From the NCBI GenBank assembly GCA_021153265.1, contig JAGKTU010000002.1:1-59261 (forward strand): a DNA stretch of 59,261 nucleotides. Reading direction: 5' to 3'. Made by a program: the position numbers and the translations under genes. The notes under the pieces were generated by a model. It made no database searches and was not told the origin of the DNA. It worked only from the letters and a program-made list of their open reading frames with translations. This DNA comes from Clostridia bacterium. Lineage in GTDB: Bacteria > Bacillota > Clostridia > Oscillospirales > Oscillospiraceae. Positions 34,566 through 42,564 of the stretch are shown in pieces (positions within the stretch are counted from its first letter, which is position 1; each line of letters begins with the position of its first letter).

Positions 34566-34688
34566 TCAATTCCTGTTTTTGAACAAAGTAGTTGCATTGC
34601 TTTTGATCTTTCTTACCCCTATCTTCGCTGCCTTCGTCGTTCTTTTACAAAGAATGTCCGCAGCTTTGATGCTAATGTAGATTCTTCT
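34566..34688 (-). pseudogene. Possible remnant reading frame (40 codons, no start)
   Basis: An open frame on the minus strand without a start codon encodes a lysine/arginine-rich peptide (for example KRTTKAAKIGVRKIKSNATT) ending at the TGA at 34566-34568. The composition looks more like a protein C-terminus than random AT-rich DNA, so a decayed gene end is possible. The rest of 34565-34831 has only a hairpin and no supported gene. Confidence 0.3.
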
Positions 34689-34696
34689 TTATGTAT

Positions 34697-34728
34697 CGAC
34701 AGATTTCACCAGAAATCTGTCGTTTCTT
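34697..34728 (+). terminator. Hairpin with T-rich tail downstream of the accessory gene
   Basis: Perfect 11-bp stem (34697-34707 with 34712-34722) with a tetraloop, then TTTCTT. It lies 130 bases after the zincin-like gene and may end its transcript. Confidence 0.65.
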
Positions 34729-34831
34729 ACGGAATCGTTTGCTTTCGAATTGTTTCCACATCTCAAGGCTGGTTGAAGTCACTATAAACAAGCGTTCCTT
34801 AACAACGCTACCAGGAACATATAAAATACGC

Positions 34832-36451
34832 TTATATCAGGAAATCTAGAATTTGAGATATGCTTTTCTTGCCAAAGAAGACCTGATCGTCGTTAACCAC
34901 CATGCACGGAACGCTCATGACTTTATACTGCTCCTTCAGTTCCTCAAAATGACGGATGTCATAAACATGGGCTGTGACATTGGGATTTTCCGCAGCGATC
35001 CGCTGCGCTGCGATCACCAGATCCGGACACATGGTACACGACAGGGTTGCCAATATTTTGATATCCGTGGGCTTTGTAATGCCGGCAATTCTGCCCATTG
35101 TGTCATCGTCAATAGCCTGCCCCGGCCCGGCGGCGTTATACAACCCCAGTACAAAAGAGGTAAACTCATGACCTCCGGGAACTCCATGAAATGCAAGTCC
35201 TGTTGGCGTACCGTCCGCAAGGCAAACTTCCACGCAGGGTGCAAACGTTTCCTTCGTCTGTCTGTCACAGACCTTCGACTCCAGCTTGTCAGAAAGATCT
35301 GCCAACGACGTAATGAAGCGCTCCAACTCCGCCGAAATCGGACGTCCGTCCAAATATAGCTTCAGAAGAAGAGGCCTTTCCATTCTGTCGAACACCGCAT
35401 TGAGTTGCTGCCGCATCTCAGGGGTAAACAGATCTTGGTTGTCCGCAGAGATCTCCAATGCAGCACTTCCGGCATTTACTTTCTGCTTAGATGCTTTCAC
35501 TTCCGGACGAAGACCTGTTTTCCTCTGCAAGGCAGCCACATACTTTTCCAGCTCCGTTGCCGCCAATGCACCATCCGCGGTAGCCGTAACCACTTGCCGC
35601 AGAGGTTTGATGCATACATCACCTGCCGCATAGACACCCTCTGCGCTGGTCTTTTGGGAAGCATCGGTTACGATATACCCTTGCTCATTCAGCTCCACCA
35701 GACCCCTGACAGCATCTGTCGCAGGGGCATAGCCGGCAAAAACGAACACGCCAAAGGATTCATCGCTCTTATATTCCGTCACCTCTCCGGTGGCGGTATT
35801 TTTGTACCGTGCGTAGGTCAGGCCGTTTTCGCCGGACACCTCTTCCATCACCGTGTTGGTCAGCACAGTGATCTTTTCATGATTCTTTGCCTGATCGGCA
35901 ACGGATTTTGCGCAAGAAAAATCGTCCTTACGGACAAGTATCGTCACGTGCCGGGCGAACTTCGTCAGAAATACGCTCTCCTCCGCCGCCGCATATCCGC
36001 CGCCAACGACAAAGACCTCTTTCCCGGCAAAAAATTCACCGTCGCAGGTGGCGCAGTATGCAACACCTCGGCCTTTGTGTTCTTCCTCGCCCTTAAATCC
36101 CACAGTTCTGGGGTGGGCGCCGGTTGCAAGCAAAACACCAAAGCACCGATAGTCTCCCCGGATCGTGTGAACTGTTTTTATATCCCCGGACAGATCGAAG
36201 CCGGTGGCTTCTGCCAGCATAAATTCCGCGCCGAAGACTTCTGCCTGCTGATGGATGGTATCCGTCAGCGCCTTGCCGCTGGTTTTGGCAATGCCCGGAT
36301 AGTTTACCACCTCATGGGTAATGGCGATTTGGCCGCCGAACTGCTCTTTTTCCAAAACCAGAACCCGATACTTTGCCCGGGCGAGGTATAGAGCGGCGGT
36401 CAGCCCCGCAGGGCCGCCGCCGACAATGACTACATCGTACAGATTCTCCAT
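34832..36451 (-). CDS. AhpF-like flavoprotein disulfide reductase with swapped domain order
   Basis: 539 aa. Residues 1-305 are a thioredoxin reductase fold: FAD motif GGGPAGLTAA (11-20), redox pair CATC (Cys133/Cys136), and the NAD(P)H site VVGGGYAAAEE. A linker rich in Lys/Ala follows, then from about 345 a two-thioredoxin-fold domain with CTMC (Cys472/Cys475) and a cis-Pro at SVPCMVV. In E. coli AhpF the CxxC domain is N-terminal; here it is C-terminal. It should reduce the AhpC encoded just upstream (one-base overlap). Confidence 0.92.
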   Translation of the reverse strand: MENLYDVVIVGGGPAGLTAALYLARAKYRVLVLEKEQFGGQIAITHEVVNYPGIAKTSGKALTDTIHQQAEVFGAEFMLAEATGFDLSGDIKTVHTIRGDYRCFGVLLATGAHPRTVGFKGEEEHKGRGVAYCATCDGEFFAGKEVFVVGGGYAAAEESVFLTKFARHVTILVRKDDFSCAKSVADQAKNHEKITVLTNTVMEEVSGENGLTYARYKNTATGEVTEYKSDESFGVFVFAGYAPATDAVRGLVELNEQGYIVTDASQKTSAEGVYAAGDVCIKPLRQVVTATADGALAATELEKYVAALQRKTGLRPEVKASKQKVNAGSAALEISADNQDLFTPEMRQQLNAVFDRMERPLLLKLYLDGRPISAELERFITSLADLSDKLESKVCDRQTKETFAPCVEVCLADGTPTGLAFHGVPGGHEFTSFVLGLYNAAGPGQAIDDDTMGRIAGITKPTDIKILATLSCTMCPDLVIAAQRIAAENPNVTAHVYDIRHFEELKEQYKVMSVPCMVVNDDQVFFGKKSISQILDFLI

Positions 36452-37014
36452 TAAAGCTGTCCCACCAGATCCAGGCTGGGCTTGAGGGTTTCGCTACCTG
36501 GTTTCCAGTTAGCAGGGCAAACCTGGTCGCCATGGGCGTGGACAAACTGGCATGCCTGAACCTTCCGCAGCAACTCCTCGGCGTTACGGCCCACATTACC
36601 GGCAGTTACTTCATAGCCGACGATCTTACCCTCGGGGTTGATGATAAACGTACCACGCTCAGCAAGACCGTCCGCTTCGATCAGAACCTGAAAATCCTTA
36701 GAAATTCCGTGAGTGGGATCTGCCAGCATGGGATAGTTGATTTTCTTGATTCGTTCGGAGGCATCGTGCCATGCCTTGTGGACAAAATGGGTGTCGGTAG
36801 AAACTGAATAGACCTCACAGCCGATCGCTCTAAACTGCTCATACTTATCCGCCAGATCCTCCAACTCCGTGGGGCAGACGAACGTAAAGTCAGCCGGATA
36901 GAAGAAAAAGACACTCCACTTCCCCAAAATATCTTCCTTGCTTACAAACTTGAACTCATTTTCGTGATAGGCATAGGTGCGAAAATCTCCGACTTCCTTA
37001 TTGATCATAGACAT
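36451..37014 (-). CDS. ahpC: Peroxiredoxin AhpC
   Basis: 187 aa, identical in length to E. coli AhpC. Peroxidatic Cys in FTFVCPTEL (about 48) and resolving Cys in HGDQVCPANW (about 166) mark a typical 2-Cys peroxiredoxin that reduces H2O2 and organic peroxides using the AhpF-like reductase encoded downstream. I start at the ATG at 37014, eight bases after GGAGG. Two bases separate it from dfx, so the three defence genes form an operon. Confidence 0.97.
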   Translation of the reverse strand: MSMINKEVGDFRTYAYHENEFKFVSKEDILGKWSVFFFYPADFTFVCPTELEDLADKYEQFRAIGCEVYSVSTDTHFVHKAWHDASERIKKINYPMLADPTHGISKDFQVLIEADGLAERGTFIINPEGKIVGYEVTAGNVGRNAEELLRKVQACQFVHAHGDQVCPANWKPGSETLKPSLDLVGQL

Positions 37015-37016
37015 AC

Positions 37017-37391
37017 TTACTTCCTCCATAGATCATGTTGATTACAAAATGCGTACACCGCCCGGACTTCATCTCCATCGCAGATAGAGAATTTTGCCTT
37101 AGGCTTATCATCCGGGTCTAAATGGGCATACTGGATGCCATGCTCGGTTTCAAGGCATACCCACTCGATATAATGCTCCTTAGTCATAGGATGCTCTACA
37201 GAGCCAACGGTTACGTGGACGGTATTGCCTTCAACTTTGTATGCCGGGATATGCTTTTCCCCGGATGCCTCTGTCTTGCCCGGAATCAACTCCTGCATTT
37301 TTTCACCGCAGCAGTATACCGGAACGCCCTTGTCCCGCACCATCGCCACAATGTTGCCACAATGCTTGCAAATCAAAAATTTCTGTTTCAT
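37017..37391 (-). CDS. dfx: Desulfoferrodoxin (superoxide reductase)
   Basis: 124 aa. The N-terminal desulforedoxin-type Fe(Cys)4 site has CKHCG (Cys8/Cys11) and VYCCGEKM. The superoxide reductase domain carries the Fe(His)4Cys ligands in GEKHIPAY, VEHPMTKEHYIEW and the C-terminal CNQHDLW. It reduces superoxide to peroxide, which AhpC then removes. This chemistry is typical of anaerobes. The ATG at 37391 follows GGGAGGG. No PerR box was seen upstream. The MFS gene diverges from it. Confidence 0.96.
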   Translation of the reverse strand: MKQKFLICKHCGNIVAMVRDKGVPVYCCGEKMQELIPGKTEASGEKHIPAYKVEGNTVHVTVGSVEHPMTKEHYIEWVCLETEHGIQYAHLDPDDKPKAKFSICDGDEVRAVYAFCNQHDLWRK

Positions 37392-37478
37392 ATGCTTTCC
37401 CTCCCTTCTGAAAGTGTGTCCAAGCAAGCGGAAATAATGCATGAAAGTCTGGACATACTATCTGCAAAAGGAAGTGAA

Positions 37479-38885
37479 ATGATGCAACGCGATATTTCTT
37501 ATCAACAAGGATTCATTCCATATGCATTGGCGGCCCTGATGATTGGCCTTGTGGGTGGTTTTTCCACAGTATTAGGGCCGGCTTTCGTACAGGACATCGG
37601 CATTGCTTATAACAATACCACATGGACCGCCCTTGCTCAGGCCATGTCCACCGCAGCCTGTGCACCTATTCTTGGTAAAGTTGGCGATGTAATCGGACGC
37701 AGAAAGACGTTGCTACTGGGCGCAGCGGTGTTCACCTTAGGCAATGTGCTTTCTGCCCTTGCAAATTCCCTTGTTTTTATGATGATTGCACGATTTATTG
37801 TGGGCATTGGCACAGCGGCCATGGGGCCCGTAGTCCTCGCCTACATCGCAACGGAGTTTCCGCAGGACAAGATCGCAAAGGGATTTTCGCTTTATATGCT
37901 GCTTTCCAGTGCCTCGGTTATCATCGGGCCAACCGTTGGCGGTCTGATCGTTTCCGCTTATGGATGGCGCACCATGCTGTGGGTCTGTGTTGTGATCTGC
38001 GCCGGGATATTCGCCGTCTGTGCCATTACTTCCCGAAATCAAACATCCACAAAAAATCCGCCGCAAAATTTCGATATATCCGGCGCTGTTCTGATCCTGA
38101 TCTTTTTCAGCCTGCTGCTGTGCATTCCCTCTTTCGGGCAAAATTTTGGCTGGACGTCCCTGCCTTTTACAATCGTGTTGATTGCTGCAGCCGTAAGTCT
38201 GGCTGGGCTTACTTTTGCGGAACGAAAATCCCACCAACCCATTCTGTCGGGCAGCTTCATCAAGCGGAGAGCTTTTATATTTAGTGTTCTTGCCCTGTTT
38301 CTGACCCAGGGGCTTATGCAGGCCAACATGACCAATATCATCGTCTTCGTCAACTACACCCAACCGGGTAATTCAGCCATTTCAGGCTACGCAATCTCCG
38401 TTATGTATGTGGGCATGTCTTTGGGTGCTGTGATCCTTGGCCCTCTCGCAGATAAATTTGATCCAAAGCAGGTTTTGCTCGGGTCTTTTTTACTGACAGG
38501 AATCGGGTGCGGTATCCTGCTGCTGTTTACAGAGATCACTTCTGTAATATTGCTGATGGCATCTCTTGGTATCCTCGGTTTCGGTCTGGGTGGAAACGGA
38601 ACGATTTTTATGAAGATAGTCCTGTCCGGCCTGACACCACAGCAGGCCGGTGCCGGAACGGGTACCTACGGACTATTCCGGGATCTGGCGGCACCCTTTG
38701 GCGTGGCGGTATTTATTCCGTTATTTACCAACCAAATAACCGGCAGAATGGGATCTGGCGCAGCCGCAGCCCCAGCCGCAGTTGCATCCATTCATTTTCT
38801 GGCAATTGCGGAGATTCTGTGTGTGGCATTGGGTATCGCGGTGGTTGCATTTTTGCCAAATCGAAGAGCAAATAAGGAGAATTAG
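37479..38885 (+). CDS. MFS transporter, DHA2-type (14 helices)
   Basis: 468 aa with about 14 hydrophobic helices, the DHA2 drug:H+ antiporter plan. Motif A-like GKVGDVIGRRKTLLLG (about 64-79) and motif C-like GPTVGGLI (about 150) are visible. The C-terminus is basic. Multidrug or metabolite export is inferred. I favour the ATG pair at 37479/37482 behind AAGGAAG over the in-frame ATG at 37437, which has a poor ribosome site. An SDR gene follows after one base, so the pair may handle one compound. Confidence 0.9.
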   Translation: MMQRDISYQQGFIPYALAALMIGLVGGFSTVLGPAFVQDIGIAYNNTTWTALAQAMSTAACAPILGKVGDVIGRRKTLLLGAAVFTLGNVLSALANSLVFMMIARFIVGIGTAAMGPVVLAYIATEFPQDKIAKGFSLYMLLSSASVIIGPTVGGLIVSAYGWRTMLWVCVVICAGIFAVCAITSRNQTSTKNPPQNFDISGAVLILIFFSLLLCIPSFGQNFGWTSLPFTIVLIAAAVSLAGLTFAERKSHQPILSGSFIKRRAFIFSVLALFLTQGLMQANMTNIIVFVNYTQPGNSAISGYAISVMYVGMSLGAVILGPLADKFDPKQVLLGSFLLTGIGCGILLLFTEITSVILLMASLGILGFGLGGNGTIFMKIVLSGLTPQQAGAGTGTYGLFRDLAAPFGVAVFIPLFTNQITGRMGSGAAAAPAAVASIHFLAIAEILCVALGIAVVAFLPNRRANKEN

Positions 38886-38886
38886 T

Positions 38887-39672
38887 ATGCGTTTAAAAGA
38901 AAAAGTCATTCTGGTGACCGCATCCACTCGCGGGATTGGTCTTGCCATCGTGAAAAAATGTGCGAAAGAAGGCGCTAAAGTCTATATGGCCGCCAGAAAC
39001 ATGGAACGAGCACAAGAAATCGCAGATACACTGGGCAGTGTAAAATGTGTGTACAACGATGCCACAAAACCGGAAACGTTTTCTTCCATGGTAGATAACG
39101 TCGTTCTGGATGCCGGACGCATCGATGTACTGGTCAACAATTTTGGCACTTCCAATCCCGGAAAAGACTTGGATTTTGCCAATACAGATCCCCAAGTCTT
39201 TTTGGAAACAGTGAATTTGAATCTGAGAAGTGTCATTATTGCTAGTCAAGCTGCGGTCAGACACATGGCTCTCCGCGGAGGAGGCAGTATCATCAACATT
39301 TCATCCGTAGGTGGTCAGGTACCGGATGTATCTCAGGTTGCCTACGGCACCGGCAAAGCTGCCGTCAACTATCTGACAAAGCTCATCGCCGTGCAGGAGG
39401 CTAAACACCATATCCGCTGCAATGCCGTCCTTCCCGGTATGACAGCCACAGAAGCGGTTGAAAAGCACCTGTCTGACGATTTTCGAAATCTTTTCCTGCG
39501 CCATATTCCATTGGGGCGCATTGGACAGCCGGATGAAATCGCCGAAGCCGTATGCTACTTTGCCAGTGACGCTTCCGCCTACACCACGGGACAGATTCTT
39601 ACCGTATCCGGTGGCTTTGGTCTGGCATCGCCCGTCTACGGTGATACCGTTACAAAATCAGCGTTGCGCTGA
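38887..39672 (+). CDS. Short-chain dehydrogenase/reductase
   Basis: 261 aa, classical SDR. Cofactor motif TASTRGIG (TGxxxGxG with the first Gly replaced by Ala, about 12-19), NNFG in place of NNAG (about 89), catalytic Ser in NISSVGG and YxxxK as YGTGK (about 155-159). The replacements are modest, and activity is likely. Substrate unknown; it starts one base after the MFS gene stop and is cotranscribed. The 39673-39951 gap after it holds a dispersed palindrome and no gene. Confidence 0.92.
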   Translation: MRLKEKVILVTASTRGIGLAIVKKCAKEGAKVYMAARNMERAQEIADTLGSVKCVYNDATKPETFSSMVDNVVLDAGRIDVLVNNFGTSNPGKDLDFANTDPQVFLETVNLNLRSVIIASQAAVRHMALRGGGSIINISSVGGQVPDVSQVAYGTGKAAVNYLTKLIAVQEAKHHIRCNAVLPGMTATEAVEKHLSDDFRNLFLRHIPLGRIGQPDEIAEAVCYFASDASAYTTGQILTVSGGFGLASPVYGDTVTKSALR

Positions 39673-39762
39673 CTCGATAGGCGCATCCCTACGCATTTTG
39701 TTCTGGAATCTATTCTGTCCTCAATCTGGATTCCGAAACTAAACCATACTCTATGTGCAGAT

Positions 39763-39794
39763 AATGCCCTCCCGGCGAAAGCCGGGAGGGCATT
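39763..39794. repeat. Dispersed palindromic repeat, copy 2
   Basis: A 13-bp perfect stem (39763-39775 with 39782-39794), nearly identical to the hairpin at 17-48 and with a compensatory change of its end base pair. A T-rich tail follows on the plus strand, so it probably also terminates the MFS-SDR transcript. Between it and dapA (39795-39951) I see only a GTGGAGG ribosome site and no riboswitch. Confidence 0.7.
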
Positions 39795-39951
39795 GATTTA
39801 TCTGCGTGCAGGTAATCGGAGTAAGCTTATGCATACATCCGCTGCATCCGTGCCGATTCCAATCTTGCACGTCCATCTCCACGCATTTGGATCCCAAATA
39901 ACTGCACCCTCCTCCCCTGCCGCGCATAGACTGCGGTGGAGGTATCAGATT

Positions 39952-40821
39952 ATGAAGCAACCACTGTTTTCCGGAGCCTGCACGGCCCTTGTCACACCGT
40001 TTTTAAGCAATCAAGTCAATTATCCCATGCTGGAGCAGTTGCTTCGGCGGCAGATAGAATCCGGCATCCACGCCGTGGTTCTGTGCGGTACAACCGGCGA
40101 AGCTCCTACCTTGACCGACGCAGAAAAAATCGAGATTTTCCGACGCGGCAAGTCATTTGTCGAAGATGGCTGCACCATTATCGCCGGTACCGGCTCAAAT
40201 TGCACCGCCCACGCCGTAGATTTGAGCAGCGCCGCTGAGGAAGCCGGTGCCGATGCCCTGCTAGTGGTCAGCCCCTACTACAATAAGGCCACCTCCGAGG
40301 GTCTGTATGCCCATTATGAAGCCATTGCCCGAGCGGTACATATCCCGATTATTCTGTACAATGTTCCTTCCCGTACGGGTGTGGATATTCCCGTTGATGT
40401 CTACCGTCGCCTGTCCCGGATTCCAAACATCGCGGGCGTCAAAGAAGCATCCACCGACATCACAAAGATCACGAAAATCCTCGCAGCCTGCGGCCCCCGT
40501 TTCTCGGTATGGTCTGGCAATGACGATCTGACCCTGCCCGTCATTGCTCTTGGAGGTAAAGGTGTAATCTCCGTCACCGCCAATGTAGCACCGGTGCAGG
40601 TTCAGGCTCTGGCATCCGCCGCTTTGGACGGCGATCTGGACACAGCTTCCTCTCTGCAATTACGGCTGCAGCCCCTCAATGAACTGATGTTCTGTGCCGT
40701 CAACCCCATCCCGGTCAAGGCAGCGATGAGACTAATCGGCTATGACTGTGGTTTCTGCCGCCTGCCTCTGACACCACTTCCCGGCGAACACTTTGAAAAA
40801 CTGGAAAAACTACTGAAATAG
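39952..40821 (+). CDS. dapA: 4-hydroxy-tetrahydrodipicolinate synthase
   Basis: 289 aa, a TIM-barrel class I aldolase of the DHDPS/NAL family. Conserved parts: CGTTGEAPTL (about 43-52), the Tyr of ILYNVPSRTG (about 130-139) and the Schiff-base Lys in AGVKEAS (about 161). It condenses pyruvate with aspartate semialdehyde in lysine/diaminopimelate synthesis; in spore formers the pathway also leads to dipicolinate. It stands alone, away from other dap genes. RBS GTGGAGG precedes the ATG by nine bases. No lysine riboswitch was seen. Confidence 0.95.
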   Translation: MKQPLFSGACTALVTPFLSNQVNYPMLEQLLRRQIESGIHAVVLCGTTGEAPTLTDAEKIEIFRRGKSFVEDGCTIIAGTGSNCTAHAVDLSSAAEEAGADALLVVSPYYNKATSEGLYAHYEAIARAVHIPIILYNVPSRTGVDIPVDVYRRLSRIPNIAGVKEASTDITKITKILAACGPRFSVWSGNDDLTLPVIALGGKGVISVTANVAPVQVQALASAALDGDLDTASSLQLRLQPLNELMFCAVNPIPVKAAMRLIGYDCGFCRLPLTPLPGEHFEKLEKLLK

Positions 40822-40822
40822 C

Positions 40823-40853
40823 AAAGAAGCCGCCCAAAGGGCGGCTTCTTTTA
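40823..40853. terminator. Bidirectional terminator between dapA and the GNAT gene
   Basis: Perfect 13-bp stem (40823-40835 with 40839-40851), loop AAA, T-run on the plus strand and A-run mirrored for the minus strand. The GNAT stop is at its edge. Confidence 0.9.
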
Positions 40854-41306
40854 CACTTTCATCTCCATATTGATGGTGCGGATGGTAAAACCACATTTCT
40901 GGTAGAACACAACGGCATCGTCATTTTCAGGATGTACTCCAAGGATCATTTCCCTGCAGCCAAAGGCTCTGGCCAATGCGCGGACATCCGCAATGATGGC
41001 CTTACCGATACCCTGTCCACGGGCCGATTCATCCACGCAGATGCTGTCCAGTTTCATAGCTTTGTATTCCACCGTGCCGGGGCCACCCTTTTCTATAACG
41101 GACAGCACAACATATCCCACAACTACGCCGGCTAACTTCGCTGTGTAAACGAGCCGATTCTGAACATCTTCCAGAAAATATTCTTTGGAGTACGGTTCTT
41201 CGCTGTGGTAATACAAATCCGGCCGCCATCCGGCATGCAGATCGTGGATCTGTACAGACAGACGCCGAATGGCTTCAAAATCCGTCTCCCGGGCCAGCTC
41301 CAGCAT
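40851..41306 (-). CDS. GNAT-family N-acetyltransferase
   Basis: 151 aa. The acetyl-CoA site is seen as LDSICVDESARGQGIGKAI (motif A, with RGQGIG near 97) and FYQKCGF near the end (motif B). It is the last gene of the tyrosine T-box operon, 18 bases after tyrS, so it is likely induced with tyrS when tyrosine is low. Substrate unknown; protein or small-amine acetylation are both possible. Confidence 0.88.
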   Translation of the reverse strand: MLELARETDFEAIRRLSVQIHDLHAGWRPDLYYHSEEPYSKEYFLEDVQNRLVYTAKLAGVVVGYVVLSVIEKGGPGTVEYKAMKLDSICVDESARGQGIGKAIIADVRALARAFGCREMILGVHPENDDAVVFYQKCGFTIRTINMEMKV

Positions 41307-41324
41307 ACTTTCCGCTCCTCCCGA

Positions 41325-42548
41325 TCAGGCAAGGATGGCCTTGTGGAAGACCTTCTTACCCTTGCGGATCTTAATGCCTTCCTTCAGCATCTCCTCGGTG
41401 ACGGCAAAGGTGGGGTCATCCATCTTCTCATCGTTGACCAGCACGCCGCCCTGCTGCACCAGCTGGCGAGCCTGCTTGTTAGACGGTGCCAGACCACATG
41501 CAACCATCAGATTCAGGAATCCGATTTTGCCGTCGACAAGCTTGTCGGCAGGAATCTCGGTGGTGGGCATATTGGCATCGTCGCCGCCGCCCATAAACAG
41601 AGCCTTGGCAGCAGCCTGAGCCTTGGATGCCTCTTCCTCGCCGTGAACCAGCTTGGTCAGCTCGAAGGCCAGGATCTCCTTGGCCTCGTTGATCTTGGCG
41701 TCCTTCCAGGAGTCCATCTCATTGATCTGCTCCAGGGGCAGGAAGGTCAGCATTCGGATGCACTTCATCACGTCGGCATCCTCCACATTACGCCAGTACT
41801 GGTAGAAGTCATAAGGAGTAGTCTTGTTGGGATCGAGCCACACTGCGCCCTTGGCGGTCTTGCCCATCTTCTTGCCCTCGGAGTTGAGCAGCAGGGTGAT
41901 GGTCATGGCATGGGCATCCTTGCCCAACTTCCGGCGGATCAGCTCGGTACCGCCCAGCATGTTGGACCACTGGTCGTTGCCGCCGAACTGCATGTTGCAG
42001 CCGTAGTGCTGGAACAGGTAGTAGAAGTCGTAGGACTGCATGGGCATGTAGTTGAACTCCAGGAAGGAAAGACCCTTCTCCATGCGCTGCTTGAAGCACT
42101 CTGCCCGGAGCATGTTGTTGACGGAGAAGCAGCCGCCGATCTCCCGGATGAAGTCCACGTAGTTCAGATTCAGCAGCCAGTCCGCATTGTTGACCATTTT
42201 GGCCTTATCTTCACCGAACTCGATGAACCGCTCCATCTGCTTCTTGAAGCAGGCGCAGTTGTGGTCGATGACTTCCTTGGTCATCATGCTGCGCATGTCG
42301 GTACGGCCGGAGGGGTCGCCGATCATAGCGGTGCCGCCGCCGATCAGGGCGATGGGCTTGTTTCCTGCCATCTGCAGCCGCTTCATCAGGCACAGGGCCA
42401 TGAAGTGGCCCACGTGCAGAGAGTCAGCGGTGGGGTCAAAGCCGATGTAGAAGGTGGCCTTGCCGTTGTCGATCATTTCACGGATTTCTTCCTCATTGGT
42501 GACCTGGGCGATCAGTCCACGGGCAACCAGTTCGTCATATACTTTCAT
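41325..42548 (-). CDS. tyrS: Tyrosyl-tRNA synthetase
   Basis: 407 aa, class I. HIGH-type motif DSLHVGHF (about 43-50), tyrosine-binding MQSYDFYYLF and GGNDQWSN, and a KMSKS-equivalent KMGKT (about 225). The C-terminal S4 domain (about 340-405) binds tRNA. The 407-aa size and KMGKT place it with the clostridial TyrS form. It lies 16 bases after the M28 peptidase gene and under the same T-box leader. Confidence 0.97.
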   Translation of the reverse strand: MKVYDELVARGLIAQVTNEEEIREMIDNGKATFYIGFDPTADSLHVGHFMALCLMKRLQMAGNKPIALIGGGTAMIGDPSGRTDMRSMMTKEVIDHNCACFKKQMERFIEFGEDKAKMVNNADWLLNLNYVDFIREIGGCFSVNNMLRAECFKQRMEKGLSFLEFNYMPMQSYDFYYLFQHYGCNMQFGGNDQWSNMLGGTELIRRKLGKDAHAMTITLLLNSEGKKMGKTAKGAVWLDPNKTTPYDFYQYWRNVEDADVMKCIRMLTFLPLEQINEMDSWKDAKINEAKEILAFELTKLVHGEEEASKAQAAAKALFMGGGDDANMPTTEIPADKLVDGKIGFLNLMVACGLAPSNKQARQLVQQGGVLVNDEKMDDPTFAVTEEMLKEGIKIRKGKKVFHKAILA

Positions 42549-42564
42549 GATTTATGTTCCTTTC

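Noticed and set aside
37122..37478. N-terminal extension of the MFS protein
   Set aside because: It runs antisense through dfx; a ribosome site is found only just before 37479.
39795..39951. A lysine riboswitch before dapA
   Set aside because: The leader is short and has none of the five-helix lysine-aptamer pattern or a terminator next to the start.
39751..39960. 69-codon minus-strand frame before dapA
   Set aside because: It overlaps the palindrome and the dapA ribosome site, and has no start signal or known domain.
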